Of a stretch of DNA of 64,000 nucleotides, positions 38,020 through 47,488 are shown piece after piece. Each line of letters opens with the position of its first letter. Positions within the stretch are counted from its first letter, which is position 1. The notes under the pieces are model-generated. The model ran no database searches. It was not told the origin of the DNA and saw only the letters and a list, made by a program, of their open reading frames with translations. The position numbers were made by a program, and so were the translations under genes. The stretch is from Nitrosomonas sp. GTDB taxonomy: Bacteria; Pseudomonadota; Gammaproteobacteria; Burkholderiales; Nitrosomonadaceae. The DNA lies in assembly GCA_016703745.1 (NCBI GenBank), contig JADJBK010000006.1:558001-622000 (forward strand), given 5' to 3'.

Positions 38020-38742
38020 ATGTCCGCGACAGTTCTGGTGGTTGAAGATGAACCTGCTATTCAGGAGTTGATTTCCTATAACCTGAGAAATGCTGGCTAT
38101 GTTTCGCTAAGCGCTGAAACAGCAGAACAGGCCATTGCAATGGTCAATGAGGTCTTGCCTGATCTGATACTGGTAGACTGGATGTTACCCAGCATGAGTG
38201 GCATCGATTTTGTTCGGTTGCTGCGCAGCGGAACGCGTACAAAACCGATCCCCATCATCATGTTGACAGCCCGCGTGGATGAAACCGACAAAATTTCCGG
38301 ACTGGAAGTAGGTGCGGATGACTACATTACCAAACCTTTCTCACCGCGTGAATTAAATGCCCGTATCAAAGCGGTTTTACGCCGACGTATTCCAGAAATA
38401 TCTGATGAAGTAATTGATATCAGCGGGTTGCGGCTCGACCCGACCACCCATAGAGTAACAATCTCGGATATGCCAGAAGGCATCTATCCGCAAGAAATCA
38501 TACTTGGCCCAACCGAATTTCGCTTGCTGCATTATCTGATGGCGCACTCCGAAAGGGTCCACTCCCGCGCCCAATTGCTGGATAGGGTATGGGGAGACCA
38601 TGTTTTTGTAGAAGACCGTACCATTGATGTCCACATACGCCGGTTACGCAAGGCACTAGAAGCAGCGGAGAAGGAATATCTCATTCAAACTGTGAGGGGG
38701 ACCGGTTACCGGTTCTCAGTCAAAAGAGAAGTCAGTTATTAA
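38020..38742 (+). CDS. phoB: phosphate regulon response regulator PhoB
   Basis: A 240-residue OmpR-family regulator. The receiver domain has its acidic pocket in VEDEPAI, phospho-acceptor Asp in LVDWMLPSMSG and the conserved Lys in DDYITKPFSPREL; the winged-helix domain ends with VDVHIRRLRKAL-type and TVRGTGYRF segments. The residues around the receiver and the linker match PhoB. GAGG stands upstream of the ATG. The usual phoR partner does not follow; instead ppx and phoU converge on it from the other strand. Confidence 0.93.
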   Translation: MSATVLVVEDEPAIQELISYNLRNAGYVSLSAETAEQAIAMVNEVLPDLILVDWMLPSMSGIDFVRLLRSGTRTKPIPIIMLTARVDETDKISGLEVGADDYITKPFSPRELNARIKAVLRRRIPEISDEVIDISGLRLDPTTHRVTISDMPEGIYPQEIILGPTEFRLLHYLMAHSERVHSRAQLLDRVWGDHVFVEDRTIDVHIRRLRKALEAAEKEYLIQTVRGTGYRFSVKREVSY

Positions 38743-38766
38743 TATTCACTCCAAACCGTGATGCAA

Positions 38767-40287
38767 TCAGGGGGCGTGCTGGCTGGAGTAATTTTCCACA
38801 TTAAAATCAATATTGACTTTAGCCCATGCCTCACTTTCAGCGACTAGTAACGTATCCGTTAACGGATAAGATTCCAGCCATTTCTGCGGAATAAGCAGCC
38901 TGCATTTTCTACCCTCTATAACTATTTTCATACCTGGTAATTCAATGCCGGTACGGCTGTGATAGAAAATTGCCGCAAGGCGCAGTGCGACTACACGCGT
39001 CAAATTGATCGGATTACCAATAAATTCCCTGACTTTGGTAAGTGAACCCTGCACTGCCAGCGCCAACTGACTCAACTGCGACTGCTCCATTCTGGAAAAA
39101 CCAGGAATATCGGCATTATTCAGAATATAGGCTGAATGCTTGTGAAAGCTGGTATGCGCCACGCAGATCCCAATTTCATGTAAACGCGCTGCCCATGAAA
39201 GTATCTTCAAGGCATTCTCAACCACCTCTTCATCCGGAAAATCTACCAGCAGCTGCTCTCCCAGCATAACAGCAAGTGATTCAATCCGGTTTGCTTGTTT
39301 TGAATCAATGCGATAGCGGCGCACGAATTGCTGCACAGAAACCTCGCGTATATCTTCCTGATGAAATCGTCCCAGCAAATCGCATAAAACACCTTCACGC
39401 AAGGCGCCAGAAGTGACGGCCATGCGCGTAATCTTCAATTCAGTAAAAACAGCAGCCATGATGGCAAAACCACCAACAATGACTTTTTCACGATCGGATT
39501 GCAAACCAGCCAATCCCAAATTGCGGCTGTCTCCAGCTTTAAGGAGATGATCACGTAATCTGTCCAGCCCTGCCGACGTGATAACCTCTGATTCGTCACC
39601 GTCATTAAACTGGTTTACACCGAGTATGCGTGCTAGCGCGCGTGCGGTTCCAGATGCTCCGTATGCTTCCTGCCAGTGCTCTGAGGAAAAATCCGTAGAA
39701 ATTGCCTGAATTTCCGTTCTGGCAGCAAGCTCTGCGCGCTTCATGCCACCCTTACCTATTTTTCCATCCGGGAAAAATCGCTGGCTATAATTGATACACC
39801 CCATATAAAGGCTCTCAAGCTTACTGGATTCAAAGCGGTTACCAATGATTAATTCGGTTGATCCCCCGCCGATGTCTATAACCAGTCGATTTTTATCTGA
39901 AGCAGGGAGGCTATGCGCCACACCCAAGTAGATAAGCCTGGCTTCTTCATGCCCAGCAATTACCTCAATTGGAAATCCAATGGCCTGTTCCGCTTTTTCC
40001 AGAAAATCTGCGGCGTTTCTGGCGACACGCAAAGAATTTGTACCTACGACACGTACTGCATGTTGCGATAGACCACGCAATCTTTCACCAAACCTCTCCA
40101 GACATGCCAATGCCCGCAGCTGGGAATCTTCATGCAGCAGTTTATCCTCGGACAGACCTGCCGCAAGTTGCACCATCTCTTTAAGGTCGTCCAGCGGGTA
40201 GAGCTGTTTGTCTACAACTCTTGCCACCTGCAGATGGAAACTGTTGGATCCCAGGTCAACTGCCGCCAGGGTTGAGTATTCATGCAT
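38767..40287 (-). CDS. ppx: exopolyphosphatase (Ppx/GppA family)
   Basis: A 506-residue phosphatase of the actin-like ATPase fold that shortens polyphosphate or hydrolyses pppGpp. The phosphate-binding loops AAVDLGSNSFHLQVARV and VIDIGGGSTELII are present, the catalytic acid lies in the GHEEARLIYLG segment, and an HD-type C-terminal domain follows from about 310. Length agrees with Ppx. It lies 44 bp downstream of phoU, so phosphate signalling and polyphosphate use are probably co-transcribed. Confidence 0.95.
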   Translation of the reverse strand: MHEYSTLAAVDLGSNSFHLQVARVVDKQLYPLDDLKEMVQLAAGLSEDKLLHEDSQLRALACLERFGERLRGLSQHAVRVVGTNSLRVARNAADFLEKAEQAIGFPIEVIAGHEEARLIYLGVAHSLPASDKNRLVIDIGGGSTELIIGNRFESSKLESLYMGCINYSQRFFPDGKIGKGGMKRAELAARTEIQAISTDFSSEHWQEAYGASGTARALARILGVNQFNDGDESEVITSAGLDRLRDHLLKAGDSRNLGLAGLQSDREKVIVGGFAIMAAVFTELKITRMAVTSGALREGVLCDLLGRFHQEDIREVSVQQFVRRYRIDSKQANRIESLAVMLGEQLLVDFPDEEVVENALKILSWAARLHEIGICVAHTSFHKHSAYILNNADIPGFSRMEQSQLSQLALAVQGSLTKVREFIGNPINLTRVVALRLAAIFYHSRTGIELPGMKIVIEGRKCRLLIPQKWLESYPLTDTLLVAESEAWAKVNIDFNVENYSSQHAP

Positions 40288-40331
40288 GGATCAGATGGCT
40301 GGGTATTTTTGTAATTTTGGGATCGGGGACA

Positions 40332-41039
40332 TTACCCATTGACCTCACGCTCGATCTCATCGGCAGAGGTATGCCGCACATCTTTACCTTTGACCATATA
40401 GACCACGTATTCAGACATATTTTTTGCGTGATCTCCTATCCGCTCTATCGCCTTGGCAACAAACAAAATTTCAATGGCAGTCGAAATTTTGCGAGGATCT
40501 TCCATCATAAAGGTAATTAACTGCCGAATAATCGAGCGAAATTCTTCGTCCACCTCATCATCCTGACGCACAATCTTAGCTGATACGCTGGGATCCAGAC
40601 GAGCAAACGCATCAAGTGCCTTATTCACCATGTCAATCGTAAGGTTGGCGATGTGTTTGATTTCAATAAAACGGGGCACTTGCAGGCGATCCGTATCGTA
40701 GATCATTTTGGCCATTCGGGCGATTTTAGCCGCCTCATCACCAATTCTCTCCAGATCAGTGATGGTATTGATAACAGTCATGATCATACGCAGATCACCA
40801 GCCGTTGGCTGACGGCGGGCAATAATCTGGCAACTCAGCTCATCAATTTTCACCTGCATGGCATTGACCCGGTGGTCGTTTTCAACGATCTGCTCAATAG
40901 CCTGCTCATCGCCAGTGGATAATGCCTCAACCGCCTGTTCTACTTGTTGTACAACAAACCCCCCCATTTGCAGGACACTGGTGCGGACTTCTTCAAGATC
41001 GGCATCAAATTTTTTGGAAATATGCTCTTTTGTGATCAT
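40332..41039 (-). CDS. phoU: phosphate signalling protein PhoU
   Basis: A 235-residue all-helical protein made of two three-helix bundles. Each bundle keeps the metal-binding pattern, E/DxxxD: seen in DLRMIMTVINTITDLERIGDEAAKIA (77-102 region) and again in AIERIGDHAKNMSEYVVYM near the C terminus. PhoU restrains PhoR/PhoB and the Pst transporter. pst genes are not in the window. Followed by ppx; phoB converges from the other side. Confidence 0.95.
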   Translation of the reverse strand: MITKEHISKKFDADLEEVRTSVLQMGGFVVQQVEQAVEALSTGDEQAIEQIVENDHRVNAMQVKIDELSCQIIARRQPTAGDLRMIMTVINTITDLERIGDEAAKIARMAKMIYDTDRLQVPRFIEIKHIANLTIDMVNKALDAFARLDPSVSAKIVRQDDEVDEEFRSIIRQLITFMMEDPRKISTAIEILFVAKAIERIGDHAKNMSEYVVYMVKGKDVRHTSADEIEREVNG

Positions 41040-41166
41040 GTGAATAGCCTTGGAAAATCTAAAATATCAATGGTAGGTGAAAAAAATGACAAACTGATTG
41101 CAGCGACCCCTCAATTGAAAGGCTTTGTATTCATGAGGGATCACACAGCATCTATTTAATTTAAAT

Positions 41167-41206
41167 TTCTGAAAATTCATGGTTCTAAACGAACCATTTT
41201 TCAGAA
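41167..41206 (-). terminator. long hairpin beyond rpiA
   Basis: TTCTGAAAA (41167-41175) pairs with TTTTCAGAA (41198-41206), and inside it ATGGTTC pairs with GAACCAT, around a loop TAAAC. It begins 8 bp past the rpiA stop. The T-run on the minus strand is short (AAATTTAAATT), so termination is likely but not certain. Confidence 0.6.
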
Positions 41207-41213
41207 AAGAATA

Positions 41214-41873
41214 TTATAACTTTATGGTTTCAACGCCTTGTGGTGTTCCCAATAATAATAAATCCGCACCTCTTCTGGCGAATAAACCATTAGTGACAAC
41301 ACCGGCAATCTGATTCAAAGTGGTTTCAAGTTCAACCGCATTCACTATATTCAAATTATAGATATCGAGAATCAAATTACCATTGTCGGTTGTAAAGCCA
41401 ACACGTAGTGCCGGCTGCCCGCCGAGCAGCGCAATTTCACGCGCCACATAACTGCGCGCCATGGGGATAACTTCGACTGGTAACGGAAAATTTCCTAATA
41501 CATCGACCAGCTTACTCTGATCGGTAATACAGATAAATTTTCGTGCTACCGCGGCCACAATTTTCTCGCGGGTCAACGCCCCGCCACCACCTTTAATCAT
41601 ATGCAGATGACGGGTAATTTCATCAGCGCCATCCACATAAACCGGAAGATTATCAACGGAATTGAGATCAACCACCTCAATTCCGTGCCTCTTCAACCGA
41701 TCAGCGGTTGCTTGCGAACTTGCCACTGCACCTTCAATTTGGTGCTTGATCGTAGCAAGTGCATCAATAAAATGATTTGCGGTGGAACCCGTTCCCACAC
41801 CAACAAAGCTACCTTTGGGTACATACTGAATCGCAGCCTGCGCGGCTGCCTGCTTTTGTTCGTCTTGAGTCAT
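41214..41873 (-). CDS. rpiA: ribose-5-phosphate isomerase A
   Basis: Interconverts ribose 5-phosphate and ribulose 5-phosphate in the pentose phosphate and Calvin pathways. The 219 residues contain VGVGTGSTANHFIDAL (phosphate loop), DGADEI with the catalytic acid, KGGGGALTREKIVA with the conserved lysine, and TDNGNLILD. Length matches E. coli RpiA. Single gene, followed by a long hairpin. Confidence 0.97.
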   Translation of the reverse strand: MTQDEQKQAAAQAAIQYVPKGSFVGVGTGSTANHFIDALATIKHQIEGAVASSQATADRLKRHGIEVVDLNSVDNLPVYVDGADEITRHLHMIKGGGGALTREKIVAAVARKFICITDQSKLVDVLGNFPLPVEVIPMARSYVAREIALLGGQPALRVGFTTDNGNLILDIYNLNIVNAVELETTLNQIAGVVTNGLFARRGADLLLLGTPQGVETIKL

Positions 41874-42117
41874 ATTGTTTTATAAGTTACGCTGAAGCAC
41901 TCTTCTAAAAGACAGCTTCCAAAATTTAGTTTTACTTGTATTCTTTCCAAGGATTGCCCAATTAACGGTTTCACTATCTGCTGCAGCACGCCCGCCCATG
42001 AATCCCACAGTCCGATTAAAGCGTATCATAACTTGGCATCCATTTTGTAATTAATAAATAGGAATTAAGTTAGCGTAATTAGAATGAACATGAATATATT
42101 CTGTAGAGCGAATTTTT

Positions 42118-43944
42118 ATGCGCACCATTAAACTACTCCCCGATGGCCTGATCAATCAAATCGCAGCTGGAGAAGTGGTTGAGCGTCCGGCTTCTGTTCT
42201 GAAAGAGCTGATGGAAAACTCCATTGACGCTGGCGCCACCGAAGTTTCTGTAGAAATCCATCAAGGTGGGTTTAAACAGATACGAATTACCGATAACGGC
42301 ACAGGAATTGCTGCAGAAGAGTTACCCCTGGCATTGATGCGGCATGCCACCAGCAAGATTGACAGCCAGGAAGATCTGCAGAACATTACCAGCCTGGGTT
42401 TTCGTGGTGAGGGACTGGCCAGCATTGCCTCGGTATCCAATCTGTTGCTCGTCAGCCGCCACTTGACCGGTGAACATGCCTGGCAAATCAGGGCGGAAGG
42501 AACACGCTTGTTACCAATTGAGCCATCTGCCCATGCCGTTGGTACCACTGTTGAGGTAAGCGATCTTTTTTTCAATTTACCTGCCCGCCGCAAATTTCTC
42601 AAAACCGAATCAACTGAATTCGCGCATTGTGAAGCCATTTTTCAGCGGATCGCACTGTCACATCCCGGCGTGACCTTCAGTCTGAAGCGAAATGGAAAAC
42701 TGCGTCATCACTATCCAGCAGCAGAAATCCATTCACGCATTTTGGTCATATTGGGTGAAGAATTCACACAAGCTGCCATCCGCTTTGATGAACTCTCCGC
42801 TGGCGTCGGATTATGTGGCATGTTGGCGTTACCAGCTTATTCCCGTGCAACGAGTGATACGCAGTACTTTTTTGTCAATGGTCGCTTCATCCGCGACAAG
42901 CTGATAACACATGCCTTGCGCGAAGGCTACCGGGACATACTGCATCACGATCGCCACGCCGCTTTTGTGCTGTATCTGGATATTGAACCTGGGCAGATCG
43001 ATGTCAATGTGCATCCAACCAAAATAGAAGTCCGCTTCCATGAAAGCCGCGCGATTCATCAATTTATTTATCACGCTGTCAGCAAGGCACTGGCATCTCG
43101 GCGTGGTTCAGATGCGGCTACGCTCATGATGCCCAAGCCACTCAGCCCGAACCCACCTGACCAGACCGGCGAACAACAGCAGGCTACAGATGACCGGCTG
43201 ACTCAACATGGCTTTAAAGGAAGCAGCCATTACCAGCAACAAAGCCTGCCGATTAGAACGATTGCGCAGTCACCCGCGCCATTCTATGAAATTCTGTATG
43301 GCAACCAAACTGAAACAGTTGACGTGCGTGGCAACCATTCATCCGAACATGGGGAAACCGCTCCACCTCTTGGCTTTGCTATCGGTCAGCTTCATGGTAT
43401 TTACCTGCTGGCGCAAAATACGAAAGGATTGGTCCTGGTAGATATGCATGCCGCACACGAGCGTATCGTTTACGAACAGCTAAAAACCTCGCTGGATCAA
43501 CGCAAACCAGCAGTACAACGTTTATTAATACCCGTAACATTTCATACTGACAGCCTCGACATGGCAACTGCTGAAGAAAATCAGCCGCTTTTGCAGGATC
43601 TGGGTTTTGAAATAGCATGGCTATCCGCCACCTCGCTGGTAATCCGCGCGGTTCCCGCCATGTTACAGGATGCCAATATTGAGAAACTGACACGGGACGT
43701 GCTGCAGGAGATCAGGGAAGGCAATCCCAAACTGCTGCTAACTGCGCAATACAATGAGTTACTGGCCAAAATAGCATGCCATGGTGCTGTACGTGCCAAT
43801 CGCCAGCTAACTCTAACTGAAATGAATGCGTTACTGCGGAAAATGGAGCAAACCGATCGCGCCGATCAATGCAATCATGGACGACCCACCTGGTTTGAGA
43901 TCAGCCAGGCAGAACTTGATAAAATGTTCATGCGCGGCAAATAA
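42118..43944 (+). CDS. mutL: DNA mismatch repair protein MutL
   Basis: A 608-residue GHKL ATPase that links MutS recognition to strand removal. N-terminal motifs are ENSIDAGATE, DNGTGIAAEE, ATSKI and GFRGEGLASI. The C-terminal domain carries DMHAAHERIVYE near residue 442, close to the metal-endonuclease motif DQHAx2Ex4E, along with ACHGAVRA and CNHGRPT, which accompany it in nicking MutL proteins. E. coli MutL lacks this motif. Nicking activity is therefore plausible here. Followed by uspA after 36 bp. Confidence 0.97.
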   Translation: MRTIKLLPDGLINQIAAGEVVERPASVLKELMENSIDAGATEVSVEIHQGGFKQIRITDNGTGIAAEELPLALMRHATSKIDSQEDLQNITSLGFRGEGLASIASVSNLLLVSRHLTGEHAWQIRAEGTRLLPIEPSAHAVGTTVEVSDLFFNLPARRKFLKTESTEFAHCEAIFQRIALSHPGVTFSLKRNGKLRHHYPAAEIHSRILVILGEEFTQAAIRFDELSAGVGLCGMLALPAYSRATSDTQYFFVNGRFIRDKLITHALREGYRDILHHDRHAAFVLYLDIEPGQIDVNVHPTKIEVRFHESRAIHQFIYHAVSKALASRRGSDAATLMMPKPLSPNPPDQTGEQQQATDDRLTQHGFKGSSHYQQQSLPIRTIAQSPAPFYEILYGNQTETVDVRGNHSSEHGETAPPLGFAIGQLHGIYLLAQNTKGLVLVDMHAAHERIVYEQLKTSLDQRKPAVQRLLIPVTFHTDSLDMATAEENQPLLQDLGFEIAWLSATSLVIRAVPAMLQDANIEKLTRDVLQEIREGNPKLLLTAQYNELLAKIACHGAVRANRQLTLTEMNALLRKMEQTDRADQCNHGRPTWFEISQAELDKMFMRGK

Positions 43945-43980
43945 TCGCAAATTTATCAATGACTATTTTTAGGAGATCAC

Positions 43981-44427
43981 ATGTTTCAAAAAATTCTGGT
44001 ACCAGTTGACGGCAGTCCGACGGCGAAACTTGCTCTGCAGCAAGCCATCGCATTGACAAAACTTACTCATGCGCAGGTTACACTCGTTCATATCTACACT
44101 GATATTGCCTATCTGGTGGATGAAGACTACATCAACTACGAAGAATTGCAGAAAACTGTGCAACTCGCTGGTGAAAAAATACTGACCGAAGCTACCGCAT
44201 TATTTCAGCAAGCGGGCTTGACAGCGCAAACGCAATCAATCTCGGCTGGCAATCAGAAAATTGCACAAGCAATTATTGCGGAAGCTGAGCGCTGGCAGGC
44301 TGACCTGATCGTAATCGGCTCACATGGTCATTCGGGATTCACTCGCCTGCTGCTGGGTAGTGTAGCGGAAGGCGTGGCCAGAAGTTCGTCAATACCCGTA
44401 TTATTGATTCGTGGCACGGAAAGTTGA
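43981..44427 (+). CDS. uspA: universal stress protein A family
   Basis: A 148-residue single-domain UspA protein with the ATP-binding pattern G-2x-G-9x-G-S in GSHGHSGFTRLLLGSVAEG and the N-terminal ILVPVDGSPTAKLAL. Preceded by AGGAG just ahead of the ATG. Its role in stress survival is general; no particular ligand is indicated. Immediately downstream of mutL in the same direction. Confidence 0.92.
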   Translation: MFQKILVPVDGSPTAKLALQQAIALTKLTHAQVTLVHIYTDIAYLVDEDYINYEELQKTVQLAGEKILTEATALFQQAGLTAQTQSISAGNQKIAQAIIAEAERWQADLIVIGSHGHSGFTRLLLGSVAEGVARSSSIPVLLIRGTES

Positions 44428-44500
44428 TTTGAGCGATTCGAATGGTATTAATGGTGTTTAGAGCTTTAGAGGTCGCTCATAAAATAACACCTGAATCACC

Positions 44501-44580
44501 TCTGGCGGGCACATTGCGGCGTTGTTCGTCGTCACCATAGCCGGGCTATGGCTCCTCCTCTCGCTTTACATCCCGCCAGA
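44501..44580. repeat. 80-bp element with terminal inverted repeats and an internal palindrome
   Basis: TCTGGCGGG at 44501-44509 and CCCGCCAGA at 44572-44580 are perfect inverted ends; inside, CCATAGCCGGGCTATGG (44535-44551) is itself a palindrome. The stretch lies between convergent uspA and secA. It has the form of a REP- or MITE-like non-coding element. No coding frame in it is convincing, and it has no T-run. Confidence 0.65.
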
Positions 44581-44641
44581 CGCATCCAATTGTCAGACTT
44601 ATTTCTTCATGGCTTCTTATCAGACGAGTCTGCTTTCAGTA

Positions 44642-47380
44642 TTACTCAAGCTTGCCATGGCATTGTTTGTATTTTTTTCCTGAACCACACGGACAAGGAT
44701 CATTGCGTCCAACCTTGTCATTCCCGCGAATATAAGGCTGTACCTTGCTCTCGGTGTCGTCCTGATTTTTTGCTGATGGCACACCATCACCCACCACATC
44801 TTCATAGTTAGCATGGTGGTACTGCATGCCCCCTGGAACAGGTGCATCAGCAACAGCATCCACTTGTTGTTCGTTCCTGATCTGCACGGTCAGTAAAATT
44901 CTGGTCACTTCCGCTTTAACGGATTCCAGCATTCCGGTAAATAATTCGAAAGCCTCCCGTTTATATTCCTGCTTGGGATTTTTTTGTGCATAGCCGCGCA
45001 AATGAATACTCTGCCGCAAATGATCCAGCGCTCCCAGATGCTCACGCCAGTGGCTATCAAGTGTGTGCAGCATCACCATTCGTTCATATTGCTGCATTAA
45101 GGTCGTGCCTGCCTGTACCACTTTATTCGTATAGAAAGTATTGACCGTTTCAATAATGCGTTGCCGTAAATTCTCTTCATGCAAATCCTGGTCTTCGTCC
45201 AGCCATTGCTGAACAGGCAAATGGAGATTAAATTCAGCCAGCAGCACTTTCTCCAGCCCGGCGATATCCCACTGTTCCTCGATGCTCTGTGGTGGCATAT
45301 ACAGGCTGACCATTCCGTCGATGACATTCTCCCGAATAGCGCTGATGGTATCGGAAATATTCTGGTCCGCTTCCAGTAATTCACTACGCTGCTGGTAAAT
45401 CACCTTCCGCTGATCATTAGCAACGTCATCGTACTCCAGCAATTGTTTGCGAATATCAAAATTACGCGCTTCAACCTTGCGCTGCGCATTTTCAATTGCA
45501 CGAGTCACCCAGGGATGCTCGATTGCCTCCCCTTCCGGCATGTTAAGTTTGGTCATGATGCTGGCGACGCGATCCGAGGAAAAAATACGCAGCAGCGAAT
45601 CTTCCAGTGACAGGTAGAAACGACTGGAACCAGGATCGCCCTGCCGACCCGAACGTCCTCGCAACTGGTTATCAATACGACGAGACTCGTGTCGTTCTGT
45701 TCCAATAATATGCAATCCACCCAGCTTGATCACTTCGTCATGGCGGATTTGCCAGTCATCCTGTATAGCCTTGATGCGCTCAGTTTTGGTTGTATTATCC
45801 AGTGCAGTATCAGCCTGAATACGATGAACATCAGGTTCGGGATTCCCTCCCAATACAATATCGGTACCACGTCCAGCCATATTAGTCGCAATCGTAACCA
45901 TTTTGGACTGGCCCGCCTGAGCGATGATATCCGCTTCGCGGGCGTGCTGTTTGGCATTCAGTATCTGATGCGGCAGTTTTTCCTGCTTCAGCAAACCTGA
46001 CAACAGTTCATTATTTTCGATAGAGGTCGTACCGACGAGGACCGGCTGTCCGCGCTCATAACAATCCTTGATATCTGCCAGGATAGCCTGATATTTTTCC
46101 TTGGTAGTACGAAAAACCTGATCCATGCGATCTTCTCGAACCATCGAACGATGTGTTGGAATCACCACGGTTTCGAGTCCGTAGATCTGCTGAAATTCAA
46201 ATGCTTCCGTATCCGCCGTTCCGGTCATGCCAGCAAGTTTCTCGTACATACGGAAATAATTCTGGAAAGTGATGGAGGCTAGCGTCTGGTTTTCTTTCTG
46301 GATGGCGACATTCTCTTTTGCCTCTACCGCCTGGTGCAATCCCTCCGACCAACGCCGCCCCGGCATAAGCCGACCGGTAAATTCATCCACAATAATGACT
46401 TCATTATCCTGAACCACATAATGCTGATCACGGTTATACAGATTATGCGCACGCAACGCTGCATTGAGATGGTGTATCAGATTGATATTTGCTGGATCAT
46501 ACAAACTGGTTCCTGCAGACAATAATCCGACTTCGCTTAGCAATGCCTCAGCATGTTCGAATCCTGTCTCGCTTATCAGTACCTGCTGAGTTTTTTCATC
46601 CACACTGAAATCACCCACACTTTTCTCATTGTCCTGTTTAACCAGCTTTGGGATAAGCTTGTTGATCTTGGTATAAATCTCGGTATCACCTTCCGCCATA
46701 CCGGAAATAATCAAGGGTGTGCGCGCCTCATCAATCAGAATCGAATCCACTTCATCAACAATGGCGAAATTAAGGGGTCGCTGCACTCGCTCGATAACAT
46801 GCCCAACCATGTTGTCACGCAGATAATCAAAGCCATATTCATTATTCGTACCATAGGTGATATCCGCCGCATAGGCCGCCTGTTTGGTTTCCTGCGGCAT
46901 TTGTGACACCACCACGCCAACAGTCAGTCCCAGAAAACGATAGATCTGCCCCATCCATTCCGCATCACGTCTGGCAAGATAATCATTGACCGTCACAATA
47001 TGCACACCCTTGCCAGACAAAGCATTCAGGTAGGTTGGTAACGTTGCCATCAGCGTTTTCCCTTCACCCGTACGCATCTCAGCTATCTTGCCTTCATGCA
47101 GTACCATGCCACCGATCAACTGCACATCAAAATGACGCATACCCAATACGCGTTTGCTGGTTTCACGCACCACTGCAAATACTTCCATCATCAATTGATC
47201 CAGTGTTTCGCCATTCGCCAACCTATTTCTGAATTCATTTGTTTTTTCTTGCAACGCAACATCCGTTAACACTGCAATAGCTGACTCAAACTCATTAATT
47301 TTGCGCACAGTTTGCATATATTGCTTGACAAGCCGATCATTACGGCTACCAAAAAACTTTTTCAGTAAATTATTTAACAT
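44642..47380 (-). CDS. secA: SecA preprotein translocase ATPase
   Basis: Motor that drives preproteins through SecYEG, receiving some of them from SecB. The 912 residues contain Walker A MRTGEGKT, DEVDSILIDEARTPLIISG, the second nucleotide domain TNMAGRGTDIVLGG, and a C-terminal zinc motif CPCGSGKKYKQCHG that binds SecB and phospholipid. Length is standard. It follows the M23 peptidase gene by 108 bp, as in many betaproteobacteria. Confidence 0.98.
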   Translation of the reverse strand: MLNNLLKKFFGSRNDRLVKQYMQTVRKINEFESAIAVLTDVALQEKTNEFRNRLANGETLDQLMMEVFAVVRETSKRVLGMRHFDVQLIGGMVLHEGKIAEMRTGEGKTLMATLPTYLNALSGKGVHIVTVNDYLARRDAEWMGQIYRFLGLTVGVVVSQMPQETKQAAYAADITYGTNNEYGFDYLRDNMVGHVIERVQRPLNFAIVDEVDSILIDEARTPLIISGMAEGDTEIYTKINKLIPKLVKQDNEKSVGDFSVDEKTQQVLISETGFEHAEALLSEVGLLSAGTSLYDPANINLIHHLNAALRAHNLYNRDQHYVVQDNEVIIVDEFTGRLMPGRRWSEGLHQAVEAKENVAIQKENQTLASITFQNYFRMYEKLAGMTGTADTEAFEFQQIYGLETVVIPTHRSMVREDRMDQVFRTTKEKYQAILADIKDCYERGQPVLVGTTSIENNELLSGLLKQEKLPHQILNAKQHAREADIIAQAGQSKMVTIATNMAGRGTDIVLGGNPEPDVHRIQADTALDNTTKTERIKAIQDDWQIRHDEVIKLGGLHIIGTERHESRRIDNQLRGRSGRQGDPGSSRFYLSLEDSLLRIFSSDRVASIMTKLNMPEGEAIEHPWVTRAIENAQRKVEARNFDIRKQLLEYDDVANDQRKVIYQQRSELLEADQNISDTISAIRENVIDGMVSLYMPPQSIEEQWDIAGLEKVLLAEFNLHLPVQQWLDEDQDLHEENLRQRIIETVNTFYTNKVVQAGTTLMQQYERMVMLHTLDSHWREHLGALDHLRQSIHLRGYAQKNPKQEYKREAFELFTGMLESVKAEVTRILLTVQIRNEQQVDAVADAPVPGGMQYHHANYEDVVGDGVPSAKNQDDTESKVQPYIRGNDKVGRNDPCPCGSGKKYKQCHGKLE

Positions 47381-47488
47381 GGAGTGGTGATTTGTTAGTG
47401 CTTGCCAACGATTGAGGATTAATCAGGAATATTTCCTGGTGAATTAAATTCTATCTGGATTGTATTTACAGCCAGACAAATAACCTGA

